NCBI RefSeq assembly: GCF_004357985.1 | Contig: NZ_SMTF01000005.1 | Span: 1-64,000, forward strand | Length of the DNA: 64,000 bases | Source: Luteimonas aestuarii | Lineage (GTDB): Bacteria; Pseudomonadota; Gammaproteobacteria; Xanthomonadales; Xanthomonadaceae | Direction: 5' to 3' | Shown here: positions 27,153 to 36,104 of the stretch, one piece after another | How positions within the stretch are numbered: position 1 is the stretch's first letter | How the letters are laid out: each line of letters opens with the position of its first letter | Made by a program: the position numbers and the translations under genes | The notes under the pieces: generated by a model | Told to the model about the DNA's origin: nothing | What the model saw: the letters and a program-made list of their open reading frames with translations, nothing else | The model's database searches: none

Positions 27153-28750
27153 TCCACGGCGAGATGCAGCCCTATGCGCTGACCCTGGACAAATTCCTCG
27201 AGCACGGCGCCAAGTGGCATCCCGATGTCCAGGTCGTCACCGCGCGCGAAGGCGCGGTGGTGGAGCGGATGGGGTATGCGCAGCTCCGCCAGCGCAGCCG
27301 CAAGCTGTCGTCGGTGCTGGCGGGCATGGGCATCGGCACAGGCGACGTCGTCGCCACCCTGGCCTGGAACACGCGCGCGCATCTCGAAACCTGGTTCGCG
27401 GTGATGGGCATGGGTGCGGTCTGCCACACGCTCAACCCGCGGATGGGCGAAGCGCACCTGTCATCGATGCTCCGGCAGTCGGCCGCGCGCGTGCTGGTGG
27501 TCTCCGCCGACCTGGTGCCACTGGCGAGCCGCGTCGTGGAAGCATCGACCGCGGACGTGCGCGTGCTGACGATCGACGGCGAGAGCAGCGTCGCGGAGGG
27601 CGACGTCGCCGTCCAGGCGCTGGAACCGATGATCGCGCCGGCGCGCGACGACATCGCATGGGGCGCGTTCGACGAAACCGCGCCCTGCGGCCTGTGCTTC
27701 ACCTCCGGCACGACCGGCGCGCCGAAGGGCGTCAGCTACACCCACCGCGGCGGCTTCCTGCACACGCTGCGCACGCTGCAGGCCGACTGCATGGCGCTGT
27801 CGCACCGCGACAGCGTGCTGCTGGCGGTACCGATGTTCCACGCCAACGCCTGGGGCATCCCGTTCGCCACGCCCGCGGTCGGCGCGCGGCTGGTGTTGCC
27901 CGGCCGCCACCTCGATGGCGCCAGCCTCGCGGCGCTGGTCAACGCCGAGGCGGTGACGGTGGCCGTCGGCGTGGCGACGGTCTGGCTGTCGCTGGTCGAG
28001 CACCTGGAGGCGCACGGTGGCGACACTCCGACCCTGGAACGCGTGATCGTCGGCGGCGCGCCGCTGGCGCCAGCGCTGATGCAGCGCATCGAGCAGCGCC
28101 TGGGCGTGAACGTGCAGACCAGTTGGGGCATGACCGAGCTCTCGCCGACCGGGACGGTGATGCCGCCCGGCGATCCGGCCCGTGCCGCGCACCTGTCCGG
28201 TCGCCCGTCGATCGGCGTGGACCTGCTGCTCACCGATGCGGATGGCGAGCCGCTGCCCGTGCAACGCGGCGTCGAAGGGCACCTGCGCGTGCGCGGTGCC
28301 AGCACCGTGCAACGCTACTTCGGCGAAACCACGCCCGCAGTCGATGCCGACGGCTGGTTCGCCACCGGCGACCTCGCCCGCATCGACGAACGCGGCCACC
28401 TGGTCATCACCGGTCGCGCAAAGGACCTGATCAAGTCCGGCGGCGAGTGGATCAATCCCGCCGAGATCGAGGAGATCGTCGGCGAACTACCGGACGTGTC
28501 CTTGGCCGCGGTCATTGGCCGCGAGCATCCCAAGTGGGGCGAGCGCCCGGTGCTGATGGTGGAAATGCGCGAAGGCAGCGCCGTCCACGACGACGCACTG
28601 ATCGGGGCCCTGCGTGGCCGCGTCGCGTCGTGGTGGCTGCCCGACGCGATCATCCGGCTCCAGCGCATGCCTTTGGCAGCCACCGGGAAAATTGACAAAA
28701 TGCGCCTCAAGGCCGAATTCGGCGGCATGCATGGAGAGCCGGGGGCATGA
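27143..28750 (+). CDS. AMP-dependent acyl-CoA synthetase/ligase
   Basis: A 535-residue member of the ANL superfamily that activates a carboxylic acid as adenylate and then CoA thioester. The ATP loop is FTSGTTGAPKG (186-196); later motifs are TSWGMTELSPTG, GWFATGDLARID, GRAKDLIKSGGEWINP and the catalytic lysine in PLAATGKIDKM. The pattern fits medium or long-chain fatty-acid or aromatic acid ligases. It overlaps the esterase gene by ten bases. The substrate is unknown. Confidence 0.9.
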   Translation: MPLIHGEMQPYALTLDKFLEHGAKWHPDVQVVTAREGAVVERMGYAQLRQRSRKLSSVLAGMGIGTGDVVATLAWNTRAHLETWFAVMGMGAVCHTLNPRMGEAHLSSMLRQSAARVLVVSADLVPLASRVVEASTADVRVLTIDGESSVAEGDVAVQALEPMIAPARDDIAWGAFDETAPCGLCFTSGTTGAPKGVSYTHRGGFLHTLRTLQADCMALSHRDSVLLAVPMFHANAWGIPFATPAVGARLVLPGRHLDGASLAALVNAEAVTVAVGVATVWLSLVEHLEAHGGDTPTLERVIVGGAPLAPALMQRIEQRLGVNVQTSWGMTELSPTGTVMPPGDPARAAHLSGRPSIGVDLLLTDADGEPLPVQRGVEGHLRVRGASTVQRYFGETTPAVDADGWFATGDLARIDERGHLVITGRAKDLIKSGGEWINPAEIEEIVGELPDVSLAAVIGREHPKWGERPVLMVEMREGSAVHDDALIGALRGRVASWWLPDAIIRLQRMPLAATGKIDKMRLKAEFGGMHGEPGA

Positions 28751-28795
28751 CCTCCCGGCGCAAGGCATGCCCGACGCGGCGATGGAGGCGGCAAG

Positions 28796-29533
28796 ATGCC
28801 AGCGAACGCGACGCCGCGGGGCAAGCGGGCCAGCAGGGCGAAGAAGGGCACCGGCACGCCTGCGAAGCGGCCCACCAAGGCCGAGCAGCGGGCGGAGATG
28901 ACCGAGCAGATCCTCGACGCGGCCGAGCATCTGTTCTCGCGCGACGGGTTATACGGGGTGACGCTCAAGGACGTGGCCAAGCGCGTCGGCGTGCACCATA
29001 CCCTGCTCAATTACTACTTCACCGACAAGCAGACGCTGTTCGATGCGGTGATCGCGCGCCGCGCCGGCGTGACCAGCAGCGCGCGCATGCAGGCGCTGGA
29101 CGCGTACGAGGCCGCCACTGGCGGCAAGCCGACGCTGGAAGGCGCCCTGCATGCGTTCCTCGATACCGACCTGGATCTCTACAGCCAGGGCGGCGAGGCC
29201 TGGAAGAACTACGGCGCACTCGGCGCGCTGATGTCCAACACGCGCCATGGCGGCGAGCTGATGGACAAGCACTTCGACCCGGTGGTCCTGCGCCTGGTCG
29301 GCCTGCTGAAGAAGGCCATGCCCGACTGCGCCGAAGAGGACATCTTCTGGGGCTACCACTTCGTCACCGGGGCGCTGATGCTGACCCTAGCGCGTACCGG
29401 CCGCATCGACCGCCTCTCCGGCGGGCTGTGCCGCTCGGACGATTACGAGGCGATCAAGGCGCGCATGGCCACGTTCATGGCCGCCGGCTTCCGCGCCATC
29501 AACAGACCGCGGGGAGACGACGAGGCGCGCTGA
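28796..29533 (+). CDS. TetR/AcrR-family transcriptional regulator
   Basis: A 245-residue regulator with a basic, flexible N-terminus and a TetR helix-turn-helix at about 35-80 (ILDAAEHLFSRDGLYGVTLKDVAKRVGVHHTLLNYYFTDKQTL). The C-terminal ligand domain is not diagnostic. It lies 45 bases after the ligase gene and before the SDR pair, so it probably senses an acid or CoA ester of the cluster's pathway and represses it. Confidence 0.88.
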   Translation: MPANATPRGKRASRAKKGTGTPAKRPTKAEQRAEMTEQILDAAEHLFSRDGLYGVTLKDVAKRVGVHHTLLNYYFTDKQTLFDAVIARRAGVTSSARMQALDAYEAATGGKPTLEGALHAFLDTDLDLYSQGGEAWKNYGALGALMSNTRHGGELMDKHFDPVVLRLVGLLKKAMPDCAEEDIFWGYHFVTGALMLTLARTGRIDRLSGGLCRSDDYEAIKARMATFMAAGFRAINRPRGDDEAR

Positions 29534-29539
29534 GCGCCG

Positions 29540-29579
29540 CCGGTTCCCCGTCGCACCATTCCGACACACGGGGAACCGG
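29540..29579 (+). promoter_or_regulatory. Perfect 12-bp inverted repeat covering the ribosome site of the first SDR gene
   Basis: CCGGTTCCCCGT (29540-29551) and ACGGGGAACCGG (29568-29579) are exact inverted copies separated by 16 bases, filling the gap between the tetR stop and the SDR start. The right arm contains the likely Shine-Dalgarno GGGGA. It could be an RNA hairpin limiting translation, a weak transcription stop, or a protein site. Confidence 0.55.
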
Positions 29580-29582
29580 TAC

Positions 29583-30473
29583 ATGCCACTGACGGGACGC
29601 ATCGCCATCATCACCGGCGCCGGCGGCGGGCTGGGGCGCCAGCACGCGCTCTACCTCGCGGGCAAGGGCGCGCAGGTCGTGGTCAACGACCTCGACCCCG
29701 CACCGGCCGACGCGGTCGCTGCCGAGATCCGTGCGCGTGGCGGCAGTTCGATCGCGTTCGCCGGCTCGGTGACGGACGTTTCCGCGATGGAGTCGATGGC
29801 TGAACGCACGCTGTCGGAATGGGGCCGCATCGACATCCTGGTCAACAATGCCGGCATCCTGCGCGACAGGAGCTTCGGCAACATGACCCTGGAGGCGTTC
29901 CGGCAGGTGGTCGAGGTGCACCTGATGGGCGCCGCGACCTGCTGCAAGGCGGTGTGGGAGACGATGCGCGCGCAGCAATATGGCCGCATCGTGATGACCA
30001 CCTCGTCGAGCGGCCTCTACGGCAACTTCGGCCAGGCCAACTACGGCGCCGCGAAGATGGCGCTGGTGGGGCTGATGCAGACGCTGGCGATCGAAGGCGC
30101 CAAGTACGGCATCCGCGTCAACTGCCTGGCGCCGACCGCATCGACCGGCATGACCGCGGGCGTGCTGCCGGAAGACAGCCTGCGCATGCTCGATCCCGCG
30201 CTGGTGAGTCCCGCGCTGCTGCCGCTGGTGGTCGATGCCGCGCCGACGCGCAGCATCGTCTGCGCCGGTGCCGGCCATGTCGCCCGTGCCTACGTGACCC
30301 TGACCGAGGGCCGGTACATCGGCGCGGGCGGCGACGCCGGCGAACGGCTGATCGCGGCTTGGAACGCGGTGTCCGATCCGGCCGGACAACGGGTGCCCGA
30401 GTACGGCTTCACCCAGGCCGAGCGCGAAGTGGCCAGCGCGCGGGCGCAGCTGTCCGCTGCCGAACCTGCATGA
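29583..30473 (+). CDS. SDR-family 3-hydroxyacyl-CoA dehydrogenase-like protein (MFE-2 type)
   Basis: A 296-residue short-chain dehydrogenase. The NAD site TGAGGGLGR is at the N-terminus, followed by VVNDL, LVNNAGILRDRSFGNM and the catalytic YGAAK within GLYGNFGQANYGAAKM. The last two stretches are characteristic of the (3R)-hydroxyacyl-CoA dehydrogenase domain of multifunctional enzyme 2 (HSD17B4). This fits oxidation of a CoA ester made by the upstream ligase. Oxidation of an alcohol released by the esterase is the alternative. Confidence 0.85.
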   Translation: MPLTGRIAIITGAGGGLGRQHALYLAGKGAQVVVNDLDPAPADAVAAEIRARGGSSIAFAGSVTDVSAMESMAERTLSEWGRIDILVNNAGILRDRSFGNMTLEAFRQVVEVHLMGAATCCKAVWETMRAQQYGRIVMTTSSSGLYGNFGQANYGAAKMALVGLMQTLAIEGAKYGIRVNCLAPTASTGMTAGVLPEDSLRMLDPALVSPALLPLVVDAAPTRSIVCAGAGHVARAYVTLTEGRYIGAGGDAGERLIAAWNAVSDPAGQRVPEYGFTQAEREVASARAQLSAAEPA

Positions 30474-30561
30474 CCGGCACGCCTGCGCAGGCCAGCGCCG
30501 TGCCCGCCAGCGGCCGCCTCCCCGTCGCTGCAAACCTTCGACGACCCGCACGGGCAATGCC

Positions 30562-31347
30562 ATGAGGACCGATCCCGGACCGCTGACCGGCAAGGTTGCC
30601 CTGGTCACGGGTGCCAGTTCCGGACTGGGCGAGGCCACCGCGCTCAGGTTCGCCGAACTCGGGGCAGGCGTCGTGCTCGCCGCCAGGCGCGCCGAACGTT
30701 GCGAGGCGCTTGCCGCGCGGATCGTGGCCTCGGGTGGCATCGCCCATGCGGTGCGCGCCGACATGGCCAGCGCCACGGACGTGCAGGCGATGGTCGCCAC
30801 CACGCTCGAACGCTTCGGACGGCTGGACTGCGCGGTCAACAACGCCGGCGTCGCCGGGCCGATGCGCACGCCGCTGGCGGAAGTCTCCGAAGCGGACTGG
30901 GACGCAGTGATCGACGTGAACCTCAAGGGGACTTGGCGATGCATGAAGCACGAAATCCCGGCGATGCTCGCCGGCGATGGCGGCGCGATCGTCAACGTCG
31001 CCTCGATCTACGGCCTCAAGCCCAGCGACGTCGGCCATTCGACCTACGCGGCCAGCAAGCACGGCGTGATCGGCCTGACCCGCTCGGCCGCGGCCGACTA
31101 CGGCCAGTGCGCGCTGCGCATCAATGCCGTGGCCCCGGGCTTCACCCGCTCGGAGATGGTCGATCCGGGCCGTCCGGGCGGTGCCGAACACTATGCGCGC
31201 ATGGTGGCGCGCCACTCGGGCATGAACCGGCTGGGCGAGGCCGCGGAGGCGGCCAACGCCATCGTCTGGCTGTGCTCGCCCGAAGCGAGCTACATCAACG
31301 GCGCGGTGCTGGCCGTGGACGGCGGCGGCGCCACCCGCATGTACTAG
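30562..31347 (+). CDS. SDR-family oxidoreductase
   Basis: A 261-residue classical short-chain dehydrogenase: TGASSGLGEATA (cofactor), VNNAGVAGPM, IVNVASIYGLK, the catalytic STYAASKHGV and the typical C-terminus YINGAVLAVDGGGATRMY. The residue after the second strand (LAARRAERCE) suggests NADP preference, which is only an inference. It ends the catabolic cassette, 14 bases before the converging speD. The substrate is unknown. Confidence 0.85.
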   Translation: MRTDPGPLTGKVALVTGASSGLGEATALRFAELGAGVVLAARRAERCEALAARIVASGGIAHAVRADMASATDVQAMVATTLERFGRLDCAVNNAGVAGPMRTPLAEVSEADWDAVIDVNLKGTWRCMKHEIPAMLAGDGGAIVNVASIYGLKPSDVGHSTYAASKHGVIGLTRSAAADYGQCALRINAVAPGFTRSEMVDPGRPGGAEHYARMVARHSGMNRLGEAAEAANAIVWLCSPEASYINGAVLAVDGGGATRMY

Positions 31348-31361
31348 CGCCGGCTTGCCCG

Positions 31362-32153
31362 TCAATCGACCAGGTTGCGTCCGTGGTAGAGCTCCTCGAT
31401 CTCGCGGCGCAGGCGCGCTTCGATCTTCATCCGCTCCTTGAACGACAGGTTCTTCGCCTTTTCCTCGAACAGGTAGTTGTCGAGGTCGAAGTCCTTGAGG
31501 TGCATCTTGGTGTGGAACAGGGCTTCCTGGTACACGTTCACATCGAGCATCTCGTAGCGCGACTTGATGTTCTTGTGCAGGTAGTCCTGGATCGAGTTGA
31601 TCTTGTGGTCGATGTAGTGCTTCCTGCCCTTGATGTCGCGGGTGAAGCCGCGCACGCGGTAGTCCATCACCACGATGTCGGACTCGAGGCTCTCGATCAG
31701 GTAGTTCAACGCCTTCAGCGGCGAGATCACGCCGCAGGTGGACACGTCGATGTCGGCACGGAAGGTGGCGATGCCGTTGTCGGGGTGGGTCTCCGGATAG
31801 GTGTGCACCGTGATGTGCGACTTGTCCAGGTGCGCGACCACGGCATCGGAGATCACGCCCTTGGCCGCGGACTTGTCGATCACCGGCTCCTCGGAGATCA
31901 GGATGGTCACCGACGCGCCCTGCGGGTCGTAGTCCTGGCGGGCGATGTTGAGGATGTTGGCGCCGATGATCTCGGCCACGTCGGTCAGGATCTGGGTGAG
32001 CCGGTCGGCGTCGTACTGCTCGTCGATGTACTCGATGTAGCGCCGGCGTTCGTCCTCCGACGCCGCATAGCAGACATCGTAGATGTTGAAGGAGAGCGAC
32101 TTGGTGAGGTTGTTGAAGCCCTGCAGCTTCAAGCGGGGGAGCGGCTTGACCAC
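31362..32153 (-). CDS. speD: S-adenosylmethionine decarboxylase proenzyme
   Basis: A 263-residue pyruvoyl enzyme making decarboxylated SAM for spermidine synthesis; length and sequence match the E. coli-type class. The self-cleavage site is the [12 protein letters not shown] junction, with Ser112 as pyruvoyl precursor. The N-terminus [18 protein letters not shown] is also typical. No speE lies in the window. It is divergent from clp with 130 bases between, an arrangement typical of Xanthomonadaceae. Confidence 0.95.
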   Translation of the reverse strand: MVKPLPRLKLQGFNNLTKSLSFNIYDVCYAASEDERRRYIEYIDEQYDADRLTQILTDVAEIIGANILNIARQDYDPQGASVTILISEEPVIDKSAAKGVISDAVVAHLDKSHITVHTYPETHPDNGIATFRADIDVSTCGVISPLKALNYLIESLESDIVVMDYRVRGFTRDIKGRKHYIDHKINSIQDYLHKNIKSRYEMLDVNVYQEALFHTKMHLKDFDLDNYLFEEKAKNLSFKERMKIEARLRREIEELYHGRNLVD

Positions 32154-32283
32154 GGTGGCGATTGTCCAGTCCGGCAGGCGAAAGGTCGATTATGCGGCAT
32201 AGCCGCTGCCCGCGTCCCGTGCCCCGGTTTGCTCCCGGGGCTGCGACGTCCTACTCTCTGTGCTTCCCCCGTACCCTGCCATC

Positions 32284-32973
32284 ATGAACCCTACTCCCGT
32301 GGCACTCATCAGTAGCTACCGACGCCCTGCGCATCCGATGGCCCCTTCGCCCGCCACCATCGAGCGTTTCCTGGCCCATTGCCACCGCCGCCGCTACCCG
32401 CCGCGCACCGAAGTGTTCCGTCCCGGCGACCCGGCCGGCACGCTGTACTTCGTGGTGAGCGGCTCGGTCAGCATCATTACCGAGGAAGACGACGGCCGCG
32501 AGCTGGTGCTGGGCTACTTCGGCAACGGCGAGTTCGTCGGCGAGATGGGCCTGTTCATCGAATCCGACACCCGCGAGGTGATCCTGCGCACCCGCGTGCA
32601 GTGCGAACTGGCCGAAATCAGCTACGAGCGGCTGTACCAGCTGTTCGAAGGCACCCTCGCCAACGATGCCACGTCGATCATGTACGCCATCGGCGCACAG
32701 CTTTCGCGCCGACTGCTCGACACCAGCCGCAAGGCCGGGCGCCTGGCGTTCCTCGACGTGACCGACCGCATCACCCGCACCCTGCACGACCTGACCCGCG
32801 AGCCGGAGGCGATGAGCCATCCGCAGGGCACCCAGCTGCGCGTGTCGCGGCAGGAACTGGCCAGGCTGGTCGGCTGCTCGCGCGAGATGGCCGGCCGCGT
32901 GCTGAAGAAGCTGCAGATCGACGGCAAGCTGCACGCCCGCGGCAAGACCGTCGTGCTCTACGGCACGCGATGA
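32284..32973 (+). CDS. clp: CRP-like global regulator Clp
   Basis: A 229-residue CRP/FNR-family regulator. The cyclic-nucleotide-binding fold (FRPGDPAGTLYFVVSGSVSII, GYFGNGEFVGEMGLF) is followed by a winged helix with VSRQELARLVGCSREMAGRVLKKLQ. The sequence closely resembles Clp of Xanthomonas, which responds to cyclic di-GMP and controls exoenzymes, exopolysaccharide and virulence. The ATG at 32284 gives the Clp length; an upstream in-frame start lacks support. It overlaps the following GNAT gene by four bases. Confidence 0.93.
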   Translation: MNPTPVALISSYRRPAHPMAPSPATIERFLAHCHRRRYPPRTEVFRPGDPAGTLYFVVSGSVSIITEEDDGRELVLGYFGNGEFVGEMGLFIESDTREVILRTRVQCELAEISYERLYQLFEGTLANDATSIMYAIGAQLSRRLLDTSRKAGRLAFLDVTDRITRTLHDLTREPEAMSHPQGTQLRVSRQELARLVGCSREMAGRVLKKLQIDGKLHARGKTVVLYGTR

Positions 32974-33443
32974 CGGTGCTGCACTTCGCTCCGCGCGGCG
33001 ACCTGCCCGACGCCGACCTGCGCAGTGCTTCCCTGATCGACGCCGACGACGTCGCGGCGTTGCTGTCCGAACTCGGCTACCCCTGCGAACGACTGGATGC
33101 GGTGCAGCGGATCGCCGCCATCACCGAGAACGACCGCCAGGCCCTGGTGGTCGCACGGGTCGGCGGCATCGTTTCGGGGCTGATCGCGCTCGACTTCATG
33201 TACTACCTGCCATTGGGCACCACCACCTGCCGCATCACCGCGCTGGTGGTCAGCTCCTCGGCGCGCGGCCAGGGACTGGGGCGGCAGCTGTTGCGCGAAG
33301 CCGAGCGCCGCGCGCGCACCGGCGGCGCCGCCCGGCTGGAGCTGGCCAGCGGGTCGCAGCGCAGCGATGCCCATGCCTTCTACAAGGCCTGCGGTTTCAG
33401 CGACGGCACCGTGCGTTTCATCAAACGACTCGGCGACGCGTAG
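32970..33443 (+). CDS. GNAT-family N-acetyltransferase
   Basis: A 157-residue acetyltransferase. The acetyl-CoA site is seen as ITALVVSSSARGQGLGRQLLREAE, followed by LELASGSQRSDAHAFYKACGF, the usual GNAT C-terminus. The ATG overlaps the clp stop, so both are made from one message. The acceptor is unknown. Confidence 0.88.
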   Translation: MTVLHFAPRGDLPDADLRSASLIDADDVAALLSELGYPCERLDAVQRIAAITENDRQALVVARVGGIVSGLIALDFMYYLPLGTTTCRITALVVSSSARGQGLGRQLLREAERRARTGGAARLELASGSQRSDAHAFYKACGFSDGTVRFIKRLGDA

Positions 33444-33843
33444 GGCGGGTTTCAACCCGCCGTCGCATCGTCACGGCTGGACTGCAAGCTGGTCCTCGCG
33501 AAACAAGCGAACGTTGATCCGGACAGGTTGCAATGGTGGGTCTCGACCCTGCAACGAACCGCATCGCCACCTCTCGTGATGCCTGCCGCGCAGAGCCCGT
33601 CCCCGACGACTTGAATGGGGCATGGATCCCAGCGACGCTCCCTGCTCGGCGCCCAAGCCGGTGGATTCCAGTGACGGCGGGGGGAACCCCGCCCTGTCTG
33701 CCCCCCGTGCCCGTCATGCAAAACCGTCATGCCGCCATGACCGACCGCCACGTCGCACGTCCTCGCGCCGCCCTATGCTCCGCTTCCCGGCGACGACGCC
33801 GGACGGAGTGGACATGGAACTGGCGGACGGTTTCTGATGGTTC
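33444..33843. other. Gene-free stretch with a dispersed stem-loop repeat
   Basis: Directly after the GNAT stop lies GGCGGGTTTCAACCCGCC (33444-33461), the same stem-loop family seen at 16857, 16899, 61518 and 61602. The rest, to about 33813, shows no convincing coding frame on either strand and no clear promoter. The final 30 bases hold a possible broken 5' end of the permease gene (see next entry). Confidence 0.6.
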
Positions 33844-34566
33844 GTGCTGGTGGGCCTGGGGGCTCAATTGGTCGACGGTGCGCTGGGCATGGCCTTCGGA
33901 CTGGTGTCGTCGTCGATCCTGCTCAGTCTCGGGCTGCCGCCCGCGGCTGTAAGCGCCAGCGTGCACACCGCCGAGGTCTTCACCACCGGCGCATCCGGCG
34001 CTTCGCACCTGGCGCTGGGCAACGTGGACAAGCGCCTGTTCCTGCGCCTCGCCATCCCCGGAATGGTCGGCGGCGTGATCGGCGCCTACGTGCTGACGCA
34101 GCTGCCGGGGGACCTGGTCCGACCCTTCATCTATGGCTACCTGCTGTTGCTCGCTCTGCTCATCCTGCTGCGCGCGATCGGCCGACTGGTGCCGAAGCAG
34201 GAAGTGAAACGCGTGCCGGTGCTGGGCTTTTTCGCCGGCTTGCTCGACGCCAGCGGAGGTGGCGGCTGGGGGCCGGTGGCCACGGCCACCCTGCTCGCGC
34301 GTGGCGGCAAGGCCCGCACCACCATCGGCACGGTCAACGCGGCGGAGTTCCTGGTGACGCTGGCGATCTCGATGACCTTCCTGCTCACGCTGGGCCTGCA
34401 GCGCCTGGACATCGTGCTGGGCCTGCTGGTCGGCGGCATGGTCGCCGCGCCACTGGCGGCGGTGTTCGTGAAGTACGTCGACGAGCGCTGGGTGCTGCTG
34501 GCGGTCGGCGTGCTGGTGTTTACCATCAGCACCTGGCAGATCGGGCGCGCGGTGCTGTCAGGCTGA
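33844..34566 (+). CDS. TSUP (TauE/SafE) family permease with disrupted 5' end
   Basis: A 240-residue membrane protein with about eight helices. LVGLGAQLVDGALGMAFGL and the repeat LDASGGGGWGPVATATLL are the two paired motifs of sulfite/sulfonate TSUP exporters. The open frame starts at GTG 33844 with no ribosome site in front. Just upstream and in the same frame, ATG at 33814 reads MELADGF, then TGA at 33835, then WF and the permease. The natural start is probably 33814 with one nonsense codon, so expression is doubtful. Confidence 0.7.
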   Translation: MLVGLGAQLVDGALGMAFGLVSSSILLSLGLPPAAVSASVHTAEVFTTGASGASHLALGNVDKRLFLRLAIPGMVGGVIGAYVLTQLPGDLVRPFIYGYLLLLALLILLRAIGRLVPKQEVKRVPVLGFFAGLLDASGGGGWGPVATATLLARGGKARTTIGTVNAAEFLVTLAISMTFLLTLGLQRLDIVLGLLVGGMVAAPLAAVFVKYVDERWVLLAVGVLVFTISTWQIGRAVLSG

Positions 34567-35280
34567 CGGCGTGTCGCCGCCTCGATCGGCGCAGCCCCAG
34601 TTGAGGATCGGCGTGCCCGATGGCAATACGCGGCGGAACATCTCGACGGCCCCGTGCTTCGGATTCACGACGACCGGCGCCCGTGCAGCCTTGAGCAGCG
34701 GCAGGTCGGCGCTGGAATCGGAATAGGCGATGTCGATGCGGGCGTAGCCGCGCTCGCGCAGCATCCGCATCTTCTCTTCGGCATGGCAGTGCCGGGTGGC
34801 GATGATCGCGCCGAAACGCGGGCCGACCGCGGTGCCGATCACCGGCACGCTTTCATGGGCCACGAACGCCAGGATCGCGCGTGCCAGTTCCGGCGGCGCC
34901 CCGGTGGCGATGACCACGTCGTCGCCGGCCTCGCGATGGGCATGCAGCACGTCCAGCGCGACCGGCAGCAATCGCGCCTTCATCGCCTCGGTGTGGGTGG
35001 CGACGTAACGATCGATGGCGTCGTCCAGCGTGCGCCGCCGCGGCATGCCCACGGTGCCGATCCAGACGAAACCGGAAATGCCGTAGCGCCGCGTGGGCAG
35101 GAACGCGACCATCGGCCCGAACAGCGGCGCGGCCAGCAGCGCCAGCACCGTGCGCCACCAGCTGCGGCGGATCAGCCACGCGAACAGGTGGCTGCCGGAA
35201 TCACCGTCGTACAGCGTGTGGTCGAAGTCGAACACGACCACCTTCGCACCGGGCGCGGCACTGTCCGTCACGCCGCTCAT
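34558..35280 (-). CDS. HAD-superfamily (IB) phosphatase
   Basis: A 240-residue hydrolase with the HAD motifs [14 protein letters not shown] (nucleophile Asp), [11 protein letters not shown] (motif II) and [13 protein letters not shown] (motif IV). The SerB-like HAD-IB class is typical of phosphoserine or lysophospholipid-type phosphatases; a membrane-inserting stretch ([20 protein letters not shown]) is visible. It overlaps trpC by four bases and the converging permease by nine. The substrate is unknown. Confidence 0.8.
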   Translation of the reverse strand: MSGVTDSAAPGAKVVVFDFDHTLYDGDSGSHLFAWLIRRSWWRTVLALLAAPLFGPMVAFLPTRRYGISGFVWIGTVGMPRRRTLDDAIDRYVATHTEAMKARLLPVALDVLHAHREAGDDVVIATGAPPELARAILAFVAHESVPVIGTAVGPRFGAIIATRHCHAEEKMRMLRERGYARIDIAYSDSSADLPLLKAARAPVVVNPKHGAVEMFRRVLPSGTPILNWGCADRGGDTPSA

Positions 35281-36104
35281 GCCGGGAAGAACAGCCGCCG
35301 CAGCGCGATGCCAGGGTCGGCCTCGCGCATGAAGGCCTCGCCCACGAGGAAGGCATCGATGCCCGCGCCGCGCATCCGCGCCACGTCGTCGGTGCCGTGG
35401 ATGCCGCTTTCGGTCACCAGCCGCCGGTCCGCCGGCACCGCATGCTGCAGCAACAACGTGGTCTGCAGCGACACCTCGAAGGTGCGCAGGCTGCGGTTGT
35501 TGATGCCCAGCAGCGGTGCCGGCACCTGGATGGCGCGTTCCAGTTCGTCGATGTCGTGCACTTCCACCAGCACGTCGAGGTCGAGCTGCATCGCCACGCC
35601 GGCCAGTTCCGCAAGCTGGTCGTCGGACAGCGCGGCCACGATCAGCAGGATGCAGTCCGCACCCAGCGCGCGGGCCTCATGCACCTGGTAGGGGTCGATG
35701 GTGAAGTCCTTGCGCAGCACCGGCAATGCGCACGCGGCGCGCGCCTGCTGCAGGTAGGCATCGGCGCCCTGGAAGAAGTCCACGTCGGTCAGCACGGACA
35801 GGCAGGCCGCACCGCCGGTCTGGTAGCTGCGCGCGATGACGGCCGGATCGAAATCGGCGCGGATCACGCCTTTCGAGGGGCTGGCCTTCTTCACTTCGGC
35901 AATCACCGCCGGCGCACCCGTCGCGATCTTCGCTTCGATGGCCGCCGCGAAGCCGCGCGTGGGTGGCTGGTCGGCGGCACGCGCCACCACATCGGCCAAT
36001 GGCTTGGCGGCCGAGCGCGCGGCCACTTCCTCGGCCTTGCGGGCGAGGATGGTCCGCAGGATGTCCGCGCGCGGCGGCACGGGACGCAACAGGAACTTGT
36101 TCAC
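35277..36104 (-). CDS. trpC: Indole-3-glycerol phosphate synthase
   Basis: A 275-residue TIM-barrel enzyme of tryptophan synthesis that closes the indole ring of carboxyphenylaminodeoxyribulose phosphate. [50 protein letters not shown] and VTESGI are the conserved active-site strands. Its start overlaps the Mur ligase gene by four bases, so trp and cyanophycin-related genes are coupled. Confidence 0.95.
   Translation of the reverse strand: MNKFLLRPVPPRADILRTILARKAEEVAARSAAKPLADVVARAADQPPTRGFAAAIEAKIATGAPAVIAEVKKASPSKGVIRADFDPAVIARSYQTGGAACLSVLTDVDFFQGADAYLQQARAACALPVLRKDFTIDPYQVHEARALGADCILLIVAALSDDQLAELAGVAMQLDLDVLVEVHDIDELERAIQVPAPLLGINNRSLRTFEVSLQTTLLLQHAVPADRRLVTESGIHGTDDVARMRGAGIDAFLVGEAFMREADPGIALRRLFFPA

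Noticed and set aside
33835-33837. TGA in the permease gene as selenocysteine
   Set aside because: The codon is followed by no SECIS-like stem that I can identify and TSUP proteins have no known Sec at the N-terminus; a nonsense mutation or sequencing error is simpler.
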